NCBI GenBank assembly: GCA_037013685.1
Contig: CM072884.1
Location: 109,036,048-109,100,047, forward strand
DNA: 64,000 bases
Source of the DNA: Acridotheres tristis
Lineage: Eukaryota > Chordata > Aves > Passeriformes > Sturnidae
Direction of reading: 5' to 3'
Part shown: one piece after another, positions 1 to 12,640 of the stretch
Layout of the letters: every line of letters begins with the position of its first letter
How positions within the stretch are numbered: position 1 is the stretch's first letter
The notes under the pieces: model-generated
What the model was told of the DNA's origin: nothing
Seen by the model: only the letters and a program-made list of their open reading frames with translations
The model's database searches: none
Program-made: the position numbers and the translations under genes

Positions 1-970
1 TCTTACTTAAAAGCCAGCTAATGACTGGCCTTGTGAAAATCCCTCTTCAGTGACAATGATGTGATCTTCAGGATATTCAAAAGTAAAATATCCCCCAATT
101 TAAATGCAAAAGCCCTACTTTATACTGCATGCACAAACATAAAACACCTTCCAGTAAGTGCTTCACATCCAGTGCATTACACACAGGGCTGAAGGGACTT
201 TTTTTTTTATGTCAGAGTCATTAAGACCCAGGAATAAGTAGCAAGAAGTTTCAAGTGACCCACCACAAGTTAAATGCACAAACTTAGAGGTAAGGGGTTA
301 TCTCTGTCTCCTGTTCAGGAGTCTCCCAAATGCTGACTTGTTTTTTACGTATACAAAGCATCTGATGTCACTCCTGTGTGTGGGTGGAAAATGCTGTACA
401 AAGGTTAAACAAGTTCTTTCATCCTTGCTCATGAAAGTAGGCTCATATTGCATTTCCAGTAACTAAGTGCATTACTATAACAGGTTGGGGATTTACTTTC
501 TGCATGCGTCTGTACCTCTGGTGACTAACTGGCCATGAGCTCTCCCCATTCCTCATGATGTTGCTTAAATTATTGCTTAATCTGAATGCTCTTTTGGCCA
601 GAGTTTAGAAAGGTAGTGCAGCCAACATTTCTTGCTATCTCGGTGAGCAGCCTTTCTAGCACAGCACCACAGAACCTGCTCTGCAGGCTACAGAAATGAA
701 CTTTTTAGAAATTGAAGTGCAAAGATTGCATCCCATGAAATAGTTTGTTTCTTCAGCCAAGTGCTCAAACAGAAAGATGTCACTGAGTTTAACACAGAAG
801 CACACATTTGCATGTGAGCACAGGAAAAATCCCATTGGTGGTAGCTTAATATTAAGCAATAGATTATGAGTTTTGCTAGATGGAGGCCTAAGAGAATTGA
901 GAATCAGTGGAGTTACCTCAGTGGGTATTATGCAATAGAACTACCCCAAAGCCTCTGATAAAGTGTTTGG
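1..970. other. No gene seen
   Basis: AT-rich sequence. A strong acceptor at 198-214 and a donor at 290 frame a 75-base segment that carries stops in all three frames, so it is not a coding exon. Confidence 0.6.
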
Positions 971-986
971 TTTTTTTTCCCCCCAG

Positions 987-1103
987 AAAGGCTGTTCAAC
1001 ACGTGGCAGCCCAGGATGCTGGAGAAACCCTGCTCATGGCTGAAACACGAAGGCCATGCACAAGTTTCACTCAGAGGTGCAGCTGGAGGCTGAGCAGCTT
1101 TAC
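987..1103 (+). CDS. Possible small exon with strong splice signals
   Basis: The acceptor is nearly ideal (eight T then six C before ag, 971-986) and the donor is ttac|gtgagt (1104). One frame is open across all 117 bases (phase 2 in, 2 out; starts KAVQHVAAQDAG). A second frame offers an ATG at 1056 with a reasonable context (aaggccatgc), preceded by an in-frame TGA at 1041 and reading MHKFHSEVQLEAEQLY up to the donor in phase 0, as in a first coding exon. Codon use is coding-like in both, so the frame is ambiguous. It may be an exon of a gene or of a non-coding transcript. No matching next exon could be established. Confidence 0.25.
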
Positions 1104-1468
1104 GTGAGTCATTTTAGTCATTTTCTGCCAGCGTGGCTCCCGTGCTGCAGGAGGGGAGGTGTATCAGCACACAGATCATCACAGCTACCCCAGGGAGGCT
1201 CTGAGCCTCCCACACTGCTGCCAGCTCCACCTGGGCCAGCCAGTTCAGAGCAGGGCAGATGTGTCTGTGCCAGCCCCAGTGCCAGCTCTGCACTGACAGC
1301 TGGAGCACAGCCCCTCTGAGATGAAGAGTAACAGCAAAGAGCCCAGATGGCCTGGCAGAAACTGAGCTGGGGTGTATCGTGTCTTCTAGCAGGGCTACTG
1401 GTGGAAATGAACCTGAGAAAGGGATGGGTGCTTGTGCGGGAGCATCTGCAGAACACACAGACATGCAG

Positions 1469-2010
1469 AATTGTAGAGTTTTTTGAGCTGGAAAAAGCAT
1501 CAGTTTCAGCTGTTAACCCAGCACTGCCAGATCTACCACTAATCCATGTCCCTCAGTGCCATGCTTACACTTGATTATATAATAATTAATGTATTATACA
1601 GAAGGCAAATTTTTGGTCTTTTAAATACCTTCAGGGTTGGTGACCACACCACTTCCCCGGGCAGCCTGTTTAAATGCTTGGCAACTGTTTTTGTGAAGAC
1701 TTTTTTCCTAATATCCCATCTAAACCTCCCCTTGAAGGGAGACTTTCCTCTCTTGTCTTGTAAATTTTTCTTGGGAGAAGAGACCAATGCCTACTTGGTC
1801 AAAACCTCCTGTCAGAGAGTTTTAGATAGTGATAAGGTCCTCCCTGAGCCTCCTTTTATCCAGACTAAACACCCCCAGCTCCCTCAGCCACTGATCACGG
1901 GATTTGTGGTGCATCCCCTTCCCCAGCTCCATTGCCCTTCCCTGGACACACTCCAGAGCTTCAATGTCTTTACTGTTGTGAGGGGTCCAGAAGTGAACAC
2001 ATTATTGGCT
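1469..2010 (-). mobile_element. CR1 LINE 3' fragment, minus orientation
   Basis: Read on the plus strand, the antisense of the CR1 3' end is recognisable in order. It runs from a degraded tail (ttgtagagttttttgagctgg), through cactgccagatctaccacta, the cctaatatcccatctaaacctcccc block, the tcctgtcagagagt and ctccctgagcctcc segments, to gaggggtccagaagtgaacaca. This is about 540 bases of a 5'-truncated copy with no intact reading frame. The 169-codon plus frame across it is antisense. Confidence 0.85.
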
Positions 2011-2324
2011 AAAATGGAAGAAAACCATGGTGACAACCCTACAAAGGCCAGGTGAATGGCAGCCCAGTACATGCTGATAAGTGAGAAGCATTAACAATCA
2101 GCAAGAAGAATTTGGAAAGTCACAGACACTTTATTGACATATAAACTGCTACACTCTGGAAAAGGCTTGGCTCACTCCTGACGACAGCTCTGCAGGAAAG
2201 CTCCTGTAGAGTGTGGAATCTGTGGGGAAAAAAATGACAAATTGTGCATTATGAGGCGTAAGACAGAGTGGAAAACATTATAAACAGCATAACGTGACAG
2301 GTAAATGAATAATGCACTGCCAAC

Positions 2325-2515
2325 AGGGACACTGTGTTCAGTTCTGGTCAGTGCTTTTAGAGGAGATAATACAACAACAGAGGGGATTCAGATAAAAAAT
2401 AATAAAAATAAATAGCGGAATTAAGAATTTTCTATGTGAAAAGATGAAAAAGGATTAGGTCCATTTAATTTACAGACAAAATAAGAAGGAATATATTAGA
2501 GGTTTCAATATGATG
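2325..2515 (+). mobile_element. Ancient CR1/L3-like LINE relic, sense orientation
   Basis: The order of phrases matches the old amniote CR1/L3 3' region: gtgttcagttctggtc near 2335, then gaggggattcagataa, then a diverged gatgaaaaaggattaggtcc and attagaggtttcaatatgatga near 2495-2515, corresponding to the family's 'gggatatgatagaggtctataaaatcatga' segment. Divergence is high, so the limits are rough. Confidence 0.4.
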
Positions 2516-2519
2516 ACTC

Positions 2520-5500
2520 TAATACAAATGAAATATCCTGTGCTCCTATTCAATATTTCTCTCATTCAAAAATGTGGAAACATTACATGATAAAAATCCA
2601 TAAGGAATGATAAAAGACTGTGTTTTTTCTCACAACTCCAATACAAAATTATTCCCTGGAATTCTTTGTTCTAGCAGAATCAAAACGGACTGAATGCATA
2701 TGAAGAAAACTAGAATATGCAAATCCATAAAGTTCAAGAAATAGTTTTCAGGAAGTTGTAAACATCATCAACATCATCTCTAGATTAAATACATCCTGCT
2801 GTGATATCATGCCAATTCCAGCATACATTCAGGAGAGGGAGCAGAAAGCATGGAAGGGAGGGTGCCATGAAAATGGTTTTTCTATAACTACTGGCATTAT
2901 AACTTTGGATCTCTCATGCTCTGTTGGTACTAGGCCGAAGTTGTTCATGAAGGTAAGATTCATTCTTTTCCAATGGCAAAGCTTCTGGACTTATCCTTGC
3001 ATTGCTATAAGCCAATGAATTTTAAACTCTATATGTTTGTGTGTGGAAAACCCATTGCCAATGCAGACCCAAATCATGCTGCCCTGTGCCTCAGGCTAAG
3101 ATAACATATAAGATAAAATCCACTTCTGGTGTGAAAGGGAAAAAATATTATCCTGACAAATTATTTAAAAGCAAATAATAATACTGAGAGCTGTTTGTAA
3201 CTGGAAAAACTAACAAGTCCCAGCAGAAACAGACTGGCAGGCAGAGAGTGGAGGAAACATTGCAGAGTTAATTAATTTATTACATAAATCCATAGCTTAA
3301 CAAGTGATTAACACTCAATATAAATGCCATGAGAAAAAAAAAAAAAAAAAAAAAGAACATTAGAGCTTTCAGAGAGCCAACCAGCATCCTTTTGGGAAGG
3401 TAGGACCAGTGCAATATGAAATCTTCAGGAAGGAGTGGCTCATGACACACTGCATATAGTGGCCAGATTTTTTCAAAACCAGAAGCTCTTCCTTCCCCAT
3501 ACCTTAAAAAGCCAACAAAACAAAACAAACCTCAAAAATCTCCAAGCCCACATGCAATACAATGAGAGAAAGAGAGAAAAAAAAAATTTAAACCCCCTGG
3601 TCTTTGTAACCCAGTTCCTCCTACATGCATTTCCCACAAAATGTCAACATCCCACAGGAATCTGCCCACGTTACACATCACAGCACAATGCTCCCGACAA
3701 AGGCATCTCAACCCATGATGTTTCAGGCAGCCTTTCAAACCGCCCTCAGTGTAAGTAGGTTCACCGGCTCTGTAATTAGGTGTTAAGTTTGATCAATCCG
3801 GGAATTTTTGCAGGGAGAGGCTTCTTTGGCTGTTCAGCCTGATTTATGCCGGCATGGTCTGGCTGGAAGGAACAAAGGTACATCCTTTGAAGAAAATGAG
3901 ACTTTCCATAGTCCTAGTGAAGCAATTAGACATATGTTCAGGTTCATTCCTATTTAAAGCAGCCTTTAATCAAGCGTGGGGACCTCAGTGGTCCTGTCAG
4001 TTCCACGGAACTTAAACAGGCAGGTGACTGCTCCCCTAAAGAGGCTTTAATTTATAAACATCAATAATAATGTTAATAATCATCATCATCATAACAACAT
4101 CTGCTCTGTTTGGCTTTACATGATAACAGCAGACTTCAGGAGGGAATTCTGATAAATTAAAAGCACAGGTTCTTGCCATAAACCAAGCTGGGGAGACAAT
4201 ATTGGAATAACACTGATCCTTGCCAGTACAGTTTTCTTTGGTACATGGCAGAGCACTGCAGGGTTAAAATGGCCATTCAAAATGCCTCTTTGGTGTGTGA
4301 TTAATTCTCAGCAAGTGAATATTCCTACTGCCCCTGAGAACTGAAGGGTGTGTCATAAGTTTCATTTCAGTCTCCAAAATCAGGGGTTAGGACAGAAGAA
4401 GGTGGAAAAATATAATTTTAGGACACCGGGAGGTAAAAGACAAAATGTAAGAGAAAATTATAGGGCCATGTCAGCAGCCATTTCTGCAGAGGGGTGCACA
4501 GCATGTTTTCAGGTGTTTTACTAATCATTACACTGCTATGTGTTGAGAGAGCTGCTGCTAATGACTCTTCTCCTACTCCAAACTCTCTGCCCAGAATGGG
4601 AATAACAACAAATTTGGCAATCAATTCTTGAAGTTTCAGCACCAATCATGTCTGGCTCCACTCAATAATCTAAACATGCATGGGGCTCTGTTTTCACCAC
4701 ACATACCTTAATTCCTACAAAGCTGATTTACATTGTTATCTCTCAGGTGTATTCCATGTCTTCCTGCGGCCCCTTTCAGCTTCCAAATGAACTTTGGATA
4801 CACCATCAGCCAGACAACACATCGTGGCTCTGTGGTTTCCAGTGCTCTGTTACAACTGATACTCTGATATTCCCTTTATTTTTTTAAATTTACCTTCCTA
4901 TAACTTTTAGTTAGCAATTATGAGAGGAGTATAGAGCCGTGGGCACGTAGAACTCCCTGGTGTTCAGGGACACCTGCCACACTGCAGGTGACTGTCTGAC
5001 CACCCTGTGTTAAAAAACAACAGATCTGCTTACTGTAGAAGAGTTTTCCAGATGAATTTTTGCTTTTACAAATCTAATATTTACTCACATTTTGTCTTTC
5101 TAAGAAAAATTACAGCATTTTATTACTGGTTAATTTTCTGAAGTAACTTTGCTTTTGCAGTTGCATGTGATACAACCAAAATCTTTGCATGTGCTATATA
5201 TATGGGCATATATATAAATACAGATACATGCACAATAACATATGTGCAGGCATCTTGATTATGATTTGGGGGAAATATTCAAAATTACAAAAGAGCAAAT
5301 TCAGTGGTTAAAAGGCATATTTTAACTGGGACATGGTGCAATTCTTCCCTCTGATCTCTACTGTGACCTTATGTAAACCACATTATTTCATGAAATATTC
5401 TGATCTTTCTAGTCAGTGATTGTGAAGCAACATTTTAAAGGAAGGTTTTCAGGCATTTTACAGTCTCTTATTCCATGGAAATGCAAGGGAGGAGAAAAAG

Positions 5501-8500
5501 CACTCTTATCTTACCTAATCATTCAACACTTGTATTAATGATACATTCATACACCTAATAACTTTCGGGGGTTTATTTTTATGTTAATATTAATGAAAAA
5601 CACACTGAAAGACAAATCATAAAAAATGAGAATTTTAATGTCTGAATCATCACTGAAAGGACAGAGTGACAACATATGGATGATCTATCAGATGGTCCCA
5701 AGCCTCTAAACCTTGGGACCAGCCTGAGTGCAGCCTCATACCTCTAAGTTCATGGTAAGTGATTTAAACATGAAACATCTGGGGTTTTAGACAATTGTGT
5801 CTAAAAAGTAAAGTGCAACTCCCCAAAATATGGTTATTTTAAAAAACGTAATAGTTTTTAATTCTTGAAGTCCTTCTGCAGTATCTTGAGGAGGATTTTG
5901 GGGCCAAGCTTTTCTGCGTTGGCTCCTCATGGCTTCACAACCCGCTCAGTGTTGTGCATTCCCACCCACCGGGTCCTCTGACTTTGTCAGCTCAGTTTTC
6001 ACACCCTTGTTGAGCTGCTGTCAGGACAGTGCTTGAGGATGTGGCACAGGGGAGGAGGTGGATGGGATCCAGTGAGGTTCATCCCCGTGTTACACTGGAG
6101 AGATGCAGCAGCAGCTGACAGACACACAGACAGGCTCAGCCCACACCTCTCCCTTTGTGTGGCCGCAGCTCACAGAAACCAGGAGGGGAGGGGACAGGTT
6201 GGGCAAAAAGCAAGTGTGGGGATGCTAGCCTGGTTTTGTTTGTTTGCTTTTTGTAAAACTGGTGGTGATAAAAAGCCAACGTAAATTACAGTTACTTATC
6301 ATATCTGCAATTATTAGGGAGACCTGTTCCTAGTTTCAGTCCTCATTATGGCACTACTAATTTCAGATGGTTTTTTTATCAGTGTGAGGGACTGCATAAA
6401 ATCTCCCCATGAAAACAAGCAATGACTATGAAGGTGTAAAATGAGATAATTACAGTCTGAAACAAAGGAAAAACAACGTTAGTATTCAATTACCTCAACG
6501 ATAATTCCAACTTGCATCTGATGGCCTTAACTTAAGCATCTACTTAGGAACAGCAACCATTTTGTTTCTTGTTGGTCCTAATTTACATTCCTACAACGGT
6601 GCTGGAATAAAAAAGACAGGCCAGTGACCAAATGGAGGTGCCTGTATAGCCTGGAAGCAAAATGTTCAGGATTTAAACTCCCTTTACTGCAACACGAGCT
6701 TGGCTAGGGACGATTGGCTCTCTGCTTTCATCCACGACAGGCACATAAGCAGCCAAGTTCAGGTTCAAGAGTCTCTCAAAAGGCTCTTCAAGCCCACATG
6801 CCTTTCTCTGGCTCCATGGTGTGAGAGAACTGGGCTCCTCGAGCTCTCCAGAGCTGCTGCAGCACACCTGCCGTTGAAAACCTCCAGCACAGAAGACGAG
6901 CAGCAAAACTGCTTCCATTTTTCAGGTGGAAAATAGTCCATTGTCAACAAACTCCTCCACAGAAAGCAAAGGAGAGAAGATCATCAGCAGAGCCCTGTAG
7001 GGTGGTGAACCCTCCACCCACAACGGGTTCAGCATCTCTCTGAACACCCACAAGGAAAGCTGAGCCCTCCTCTGTTTGCTTTCTCCTGAGTTTGGAGGCT
7101 GAAGCCCTCTAAGCACATCAGGGTAGGACCAACCCATCCCGACTGTGGGGACCCAGCAGCCAGACCCCAAATCTCTGCACCAGCTCCCAGAGGAAAGCCT
7201 CAGGGCTGCACAACAGAGAAGAATAAATAACACAAAAGGAGGAGAAAGAGCAGTTATGATAAACAACCTCCAAATGATCTTGATGTGTTTATTTACATTA
7301 CTTTTCATAAATTCCACCAGCCACATCCTTAATCCCAAAGATTCTGAACTATGCAGCAGAACCATTATTTTCCCTGGACAGGGAAACATTCACTTTCAAG
7401 AAGTTCCTTGGAAACCCTTCTACAATTAAGTCTTTATTAAAATCTTTCAGAATAAATAGCAGGTAAACTTAGAACAGGCTCCCTCCAGGTTTTGCCAGTA
7501 GAAATGCAAGTGCTGCGTATCCTGAGGGACAAGTGATTTGTTGCCAATAACTTAACAGAGTGCTGCTTACAGAAATATTCTCCCTTCTTCCTTAATAAGG
7601 TCCATGTCCCAGGTGTCTGCTCATGAACACTGCTAAAGTGAATAGGTGAGAGACTGGGCAATCTCTGTTTCTTCGGGATTTTTTAAGTGTCCTTTCAAAC
7701 AAAAATTCTTTTAAAATTAATTCATGCTAAAAAGAAGGCAATACCTCCTCCTTTAATGCCCTTAACTCTGCAGGAAAACAAATGGTTCCACAGAACATTA
7801 GCAGCAATCAAAAGGCAAACCATCTACAGTTAATCAAAGCAAACATTACAGAGGACACAAGTTTGCTTTCTCTTACAGTAAATGAGTGCATATAGATATC
7901 TACTTGGGTAAATAGGCTTCTCAGAAAGTTGGGTTTTTTTCTGGAGAAACCCATAAAACCTGGAAGTTCCAAATAGATATTTTTATGTCCTACTGTGTGG
8001 TCACTCATAAACTTTATGTACATTTTACTGTAAAAGAACCATTGCCACTGATTACTACTGCCTTATTACAAGCCAAATATTTATTTGAAACAATCTCATA
8101 AGGAATATACTTGCAATATTTTAAGCAGCTAAAGTTAATGATCATAGATGGAATTAAATGAAGCCATTATTTGAAAACTCTGCTACCATGCAAGGTGTAT
8201 TTTCTCACAATATGCTCATCCCAGCCACGCTGGCCCCGTTTCTGAAAATTCTTTTGCTGCATTGTTCTAGCCCAGCAGTCATTTTGCATATTGACGTTCC
8301 TGTGCAAATAGACATGCTTAGAAATGAGGTTCCTTGGCATTTCCTGAACTTCAGAGTGTTTTCAAGTGCACTTCCTAATGCCTTTTACACTTGAGAAGGA
8401 CTTGTGTAGTTTTAAAGAAGAAATATGAATTCTTATGGCATGAACACATGCTTTGTGATGGATATAGATTTTGCAATGTGTGCCAAACTATCCACTCTGA

Positions 8501-10670
8501 ATGTGCTGCTGTTGTAGAGAGAGTCACATGCTTGTTTCTCTTGAATAGAATTATGCTGTAAGCCACTGTGAATCAAAGTGTCTCCTAAACAAATAAAGTA
8601 TGTACAACAAGCTCAGTAACAACAAAACAGGGTTCAAAGGGTTGCAAGTATTAAATAACATGGTGAGATGGAGGTGATCAAACACAAGGTGTGTGTTTAA
8701 CTCTAGAGCCTTTAAGAAACTTTCAGCCTGGTTTAATTACTCATGAAAGATATTTTAATGCTGTTTTGCAAAAGGTCTTTATCTTGCCGCATGTTATCTT
8801 TCCAATAAATTTCTCTTGCCCCTCAGGCCGAATCATTTCAGTAGAAGTGCATTGATCAAGGAGTGTAATGATTCTCTTCCCCCGTGCCTGACATTTCAAC
8901 CATTTCATTTTTAGAGGTTTTTTCTTTGATTTTCTCAATCATTAGCTTGTTTTATATCTGTGAGAGTGTATGACAGAACAGGGGGGATGCATACTTAGGT
9001 CTATTCAGCACAGCTCTATCATCTTGTTTTTACACCAACATAAAATTGGTGATAAACCAGGCCTGTAACAGCCAGTCCTTCATATCTCAGGAGGACAGAA
9101 TTAATCTCTGGGTTTTGGGTACCCTTAGTTACTGCATAGTTGCTCTCATCATTGCTTTTTGTTTCATAATTAAGCTCACTGCTGTTTTACCAGTCCCTCA
9201 CATCTTGTGGAAGCCTGTGTGATATCCAGTGCACAGAAGCCTGAATGTGCTTAGTTTTTTAGGGAATATTCATCAGACCAGAGGATTTGGGTTTGCAGAT
9301 TCTCTGTCAAAGGTATCTCACAGCTGTGGCTTGATAAACTCTAACGCTTGCATTTGCTCTTCATCCAGAAGGAAAGAAAACTGAATTGATACATGTATCT
9401 CAAGAAGCGAATTTTTATAAGGCAGATGCAGAAAGACAGTTCTGGCTTCTGGGATGGCTGTGTGAACAGGAAGGATATCTCCCATCATGTCAGGGTTTGA
9501 CGAGTGCCACTGCACTGAGTCCGACTCTCTTTCAGCACTGTTTCCACATCCAGGCAGCCATCGCTGCTAGAGCTGCAGTTTTGTGATAGCTGTCACACGA
9601 ATTCTCTTTTCAGCTGGCTTCATGTGTTCCTAAATCAATCCACAGCTCCTGCCATAAGGAGACGTTTGTTTCTTGAGAGGAGAAAGACGTGCTGAGTGAT
9701 GTGGGAAGAGGGACACTGAACACATCCACGATGTCAATGTCAAAGATGCCAATCCCACAGCTAGAGCTCATGGTTTCTTCTGGATACCTCAGAGCCCTTC
9801 CAAAGTATCTCAAGCCATCTGTGTCCTATCTCTCTGCTGTGGGTCCGTGTCCCTGCCCTGCCTGCTGCCTCCCACCGGGGTGAGTGGGCTCCTGCCTGCC
9901 TGCCCAGTAGTGAAATGCATTTCTGCCAGTGCAGCTGAAACAAGGATGGTGAGGAAGTGTCAGGTTTTTTGTCAAAGGCAGCTCCTGCAGCTGCTGGGGC
10001 TGGTGCAAGGACAGGACAGGAGCGTGTGACAGGAGCAGGCAGGACATCAAGCTGCCAGTGAGCTTCATCTTCTGCTTATGGTTTCACATCTCACTGAGTC
10101 CTGCCAAGGAAGAGAGAGCAGACCATGCCCCTCATCCTCTCTCCTCCCCAGCCACAGGCTCCTGCCCCATTCCCTTGGGATGGTTCTAGTGATCAGGTAG
10201 CCCTGGGGCAAATCAGTTCAGAGAATTGACCTGGTGGAAATCCAACACTGCGTATAAATAAATATGCAAGTAAAAGAACAATTTGCTGCCAGATATGTCA
10301 ACCTGTCAAGAGAGTGTGCTGGCCCTGAGGCCACACAATTTCCAAAGCCAATATGAGGAGGGAAGAAGGTGCCTGCAGCTGGGGAGAAAGGACAGGGGAG
10401 ATGGAGCAGGACCTTTCTTTTCAGTGAAAGGTGGGCACTGACGTGGCAGGGCTGCTGTTGGTATAAAATCACCACCTCTAGTACTGTGCCACCTGTGCTT
10501 AGAATGGAAGGGGGCTTAACAGGGAACAAAATTCATAGAGAAAAATTTTAGTCCCTGAAGATTCATTCATCGGGGTTGATTGATTAATTAATGGACAGAA
10601 ATAGACTTCTCTGGGCAAGTGGTTATGTTATCTCAGTTGTGAGATTGCTTTATCTCAGTTGTGGTCATGG
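2520..10670. other. Intronic or intergenic stretch, nothing firm
   Basis: No recognised repeat apart from short AT and poly(A) runs. Exon-like pieces at 2836-2950 (40 open codons before atgaag|gtaagat) and 3654-3739 (31 open codons before cagt|gtaagt) are open in phase 0 with fair donors but moderate acceptors. They are noted here rather than called. A GC-richer block at about 6690-7230 has open frames on both strands and no splice support. Confidence 0.5.
3334..3354 (+). repeat. Poly(A) run of 21 bases
   Basis: This is a pure A homopolymer. There is no recognisable element upstream, so it cannot be assigned as a retroposon tail. Confidence 0.95.
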
Positions 10671-10674
10671 AAGG

Positions 10675-11005
10675 AGCCCAGAGACATCTACAGCTACCTG
10701 AGAGGAGGCTGCAGTGAGCTGGGGTCTGTCTCCTCTGCCATGTCCCAAGTGAAAGGACAAGAGGGGATGGCCTGAAGCTGCACCAGGGGAGGTTCAGAAT
10801 AGATACTAGTAAAGAAATCCACTGACACAATGATGAGGCATTGCAATAAATTGCCCAAGCAGCTGGTGGAGTCTCTGGAAGTGTTCAAGAACCGTCTGGA
10901 TGTGGCAGCTGGGGACATGGTTATGGGGTGATTATGGTGGTGCTGGGTTGACAGTGGGGCTGGATGATCTTGCAGGTCTCTTCCAACCTTGATGATTCTG
11001 TAATT
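10675..11005 (+). mobile_element. CR1 LINE 3' end, plus orientation
   Basis: This copy reads in sense through the familiar 3' segments: gcccagagacatctacagct, gaggaggctgcagtgagctgg, aagaggggatggcctgaagc, attgcccaagcagctggtgg, tctctggaagtgttcaagaa, and the terminal gatgatcttgcaggtctcttcc plus gatgattctgtaat. It is about 330 bases, 5'-truncated, with a nearly complete 3' end. Confidence 0.93.
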
Positions 11006-11341
11006 GCACCCTCTAGAGACAAGGCTGCTTTGTGGAAATCTGCAATAGGGATGGTTTTCATCTTGCCCATCACAGATCCCTGGAGTTCCCTGTTAGGGGG
11101 CTGAAGGCTGGCAGGGTGACCCACTGCCCAGGGTCTGGGCTGGCTGCTTCACCTCCTGGCAGACCCTTGAGAAGTCATCTGTGCTCTCAGAAGCTCCTGA
11201 CCCCACAGAACTAGGAACTCAATTCCCTCTGCACAGCCAAAGCAGCAAAAATGAAGAGGGGCAATAATACCACTCTGCTATTGCTACCACTGAAGTAAAA
11301 ATAAATAGCTAACAAAATGGTTGGGGTTTTTAATTTTTCAA

Positions 11342-11395
11342 TATGTGTATTTAAAAATAAAGAACATCTATGTGTATTTAAAAATAAAGAATATT
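11342..11395 (+). repeat. Two-copy 27-bp tandem duplication
   Basis: The unit tatgtgtatttaaaaataaa plus seven bases starts at 11342 and again at 11369, nearly identical. A third partial match (tgtatttaaaaattaccc) occurs near 11444. Confidence 0.9.
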
Positions 11396-12558
11396 TGTAT
11401 TGAAATATTGCCCATTACCATTTACCAACACAAGTATTACCATTTGTATTTAAAAATTACCCATGTTTTATACTACATGCTCATGATGCTCACCTTGTAT
11501 TTTCTCCATGAGAGCATGTATAGTTTATCGTGACAAATCACTAGCCTTAGTAAGAGCAGACCCAAATCTTTGACAGGAAATTATGTTACATAATTTAAAG
11601 CTATTTTATACTAAGTCTAATCAAGGTAGAGGAAAAGCCCTCACTGTTATTCTTAAATGGATAGGATCTTGCTAATTTAAGAAAACCAAAAATATAATTT
11701 CTGAACATCTCATACTAAAATTAAAATTCAAATAAAGACACAAAATTTCTCAAACATTCTCCAAAGAAGGTGTTATATATTGCTACAGTGGAATTTCACC
11801 AGGACACACTGAGTTCTTTTCAATTCTCATTTTTTGCATAACCAGCTCCTTGTCCTCTTGTTTACATTGATCTGAATTTACAGGGTTTGCTGCCACCTTT
11901 TTCAGTTACTGAATTCAGAAAGACTCCCCTTCAAGCAATCTTACGTGTTCTAAGAAGATTTTGAAATAAATTAACTGCCTATTAGTTAAACTAATAACTT
12001 CAGGATGGCTTTACATGTGAAGTATGCCAACAGGTCCAGTTCTCTATCTTTAATAAATACACCTAATAAAGTTGCTGAAAATTTTGTGTGTCTGTGTGCA
12101 TAGAAGGAAATGAGCTCCAAAACTGGTAACATTTGGAGAGGAAAAAAATCCAGAAAGAGCATCTTTTTTTGCTTTGTGAAGTTTTTAGGTTTCATCAGTC
12201 ATGCACGTGGTGCATACAATCTGTCAGTAAAATTTACCTGAGTTCATTCACCATTTTAGTCAGTGAAAAGCTCACCACCTGTGCTAGATGCTAAAGTATT
12301 GATAAATAATATATGTGGAAATTAGTTACTATTAATGTGTAAAATGTTGCTATATTAATAAGTTCCCACTAGGCAAAAGGAATTTGTATAATTAAGATCA
12401 TTAATCTGTAAAAAAGTGAGTTTTTGAAGTTGCCTATGATATGTATCACAACATTATCAGAAATTATTAAAAAATAATAAGGAAGGGAGCAGTTCTCTAC
12501 AAAGGCAAGATAATGGAACTTTGGAGCTTCTGAAAATTCTTAAATGTTAGACACTCAT

Positions 12559-12640
12559 ATAAAATGTTTTGTTTATTCAAGATTTGTTATTCAACTCAAA
12601 TAAAATGCTTTGTTTATTTAAGATTTGTTATTCAACATAA
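12559..12640 (+). repeat. Two-copy 41-bp tandem duplication
   Basis: The block starting ataaaatgttttgtttattc at 12559 recurs from 12600 (ataaaatgctttgtttattt) with only a few substitutions, both copies ending near ttgttattcaac. This is a simple local duplication, probably by slippage or repair. Confidence 0.93.

Noticed and set aside
217..289. Segment with a very strong acceptor and a gag|gtaagg donor
   Set aside because: All three frames contain stops, so it cannot be a coding exon. An untranslated exon cannot be excluded.
1546..2055. 169-codon plus-strand frame
   Set aside because: It lies across an antisense CR1 copy. Such antisense frames recur in CR1 fragments and do not match the reverse transcriptase sense strand.
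6922..7389. 155-codon minus-strand frame in a GC-richer block
   Set aside because: Competing open frames lie on the other strand, with no convincing splice sites and no recognisable domain.
9610..9883. Overlapping plus and minus frames around 9.7 kb, one ending at ccggg|gtgagt
   Set aside because: The plus frame is closed by a TGA at about 9675, the only acceptor is weak, and the minus frame has no pyrimidine-rich acceptor. Coding status cannot be supported.
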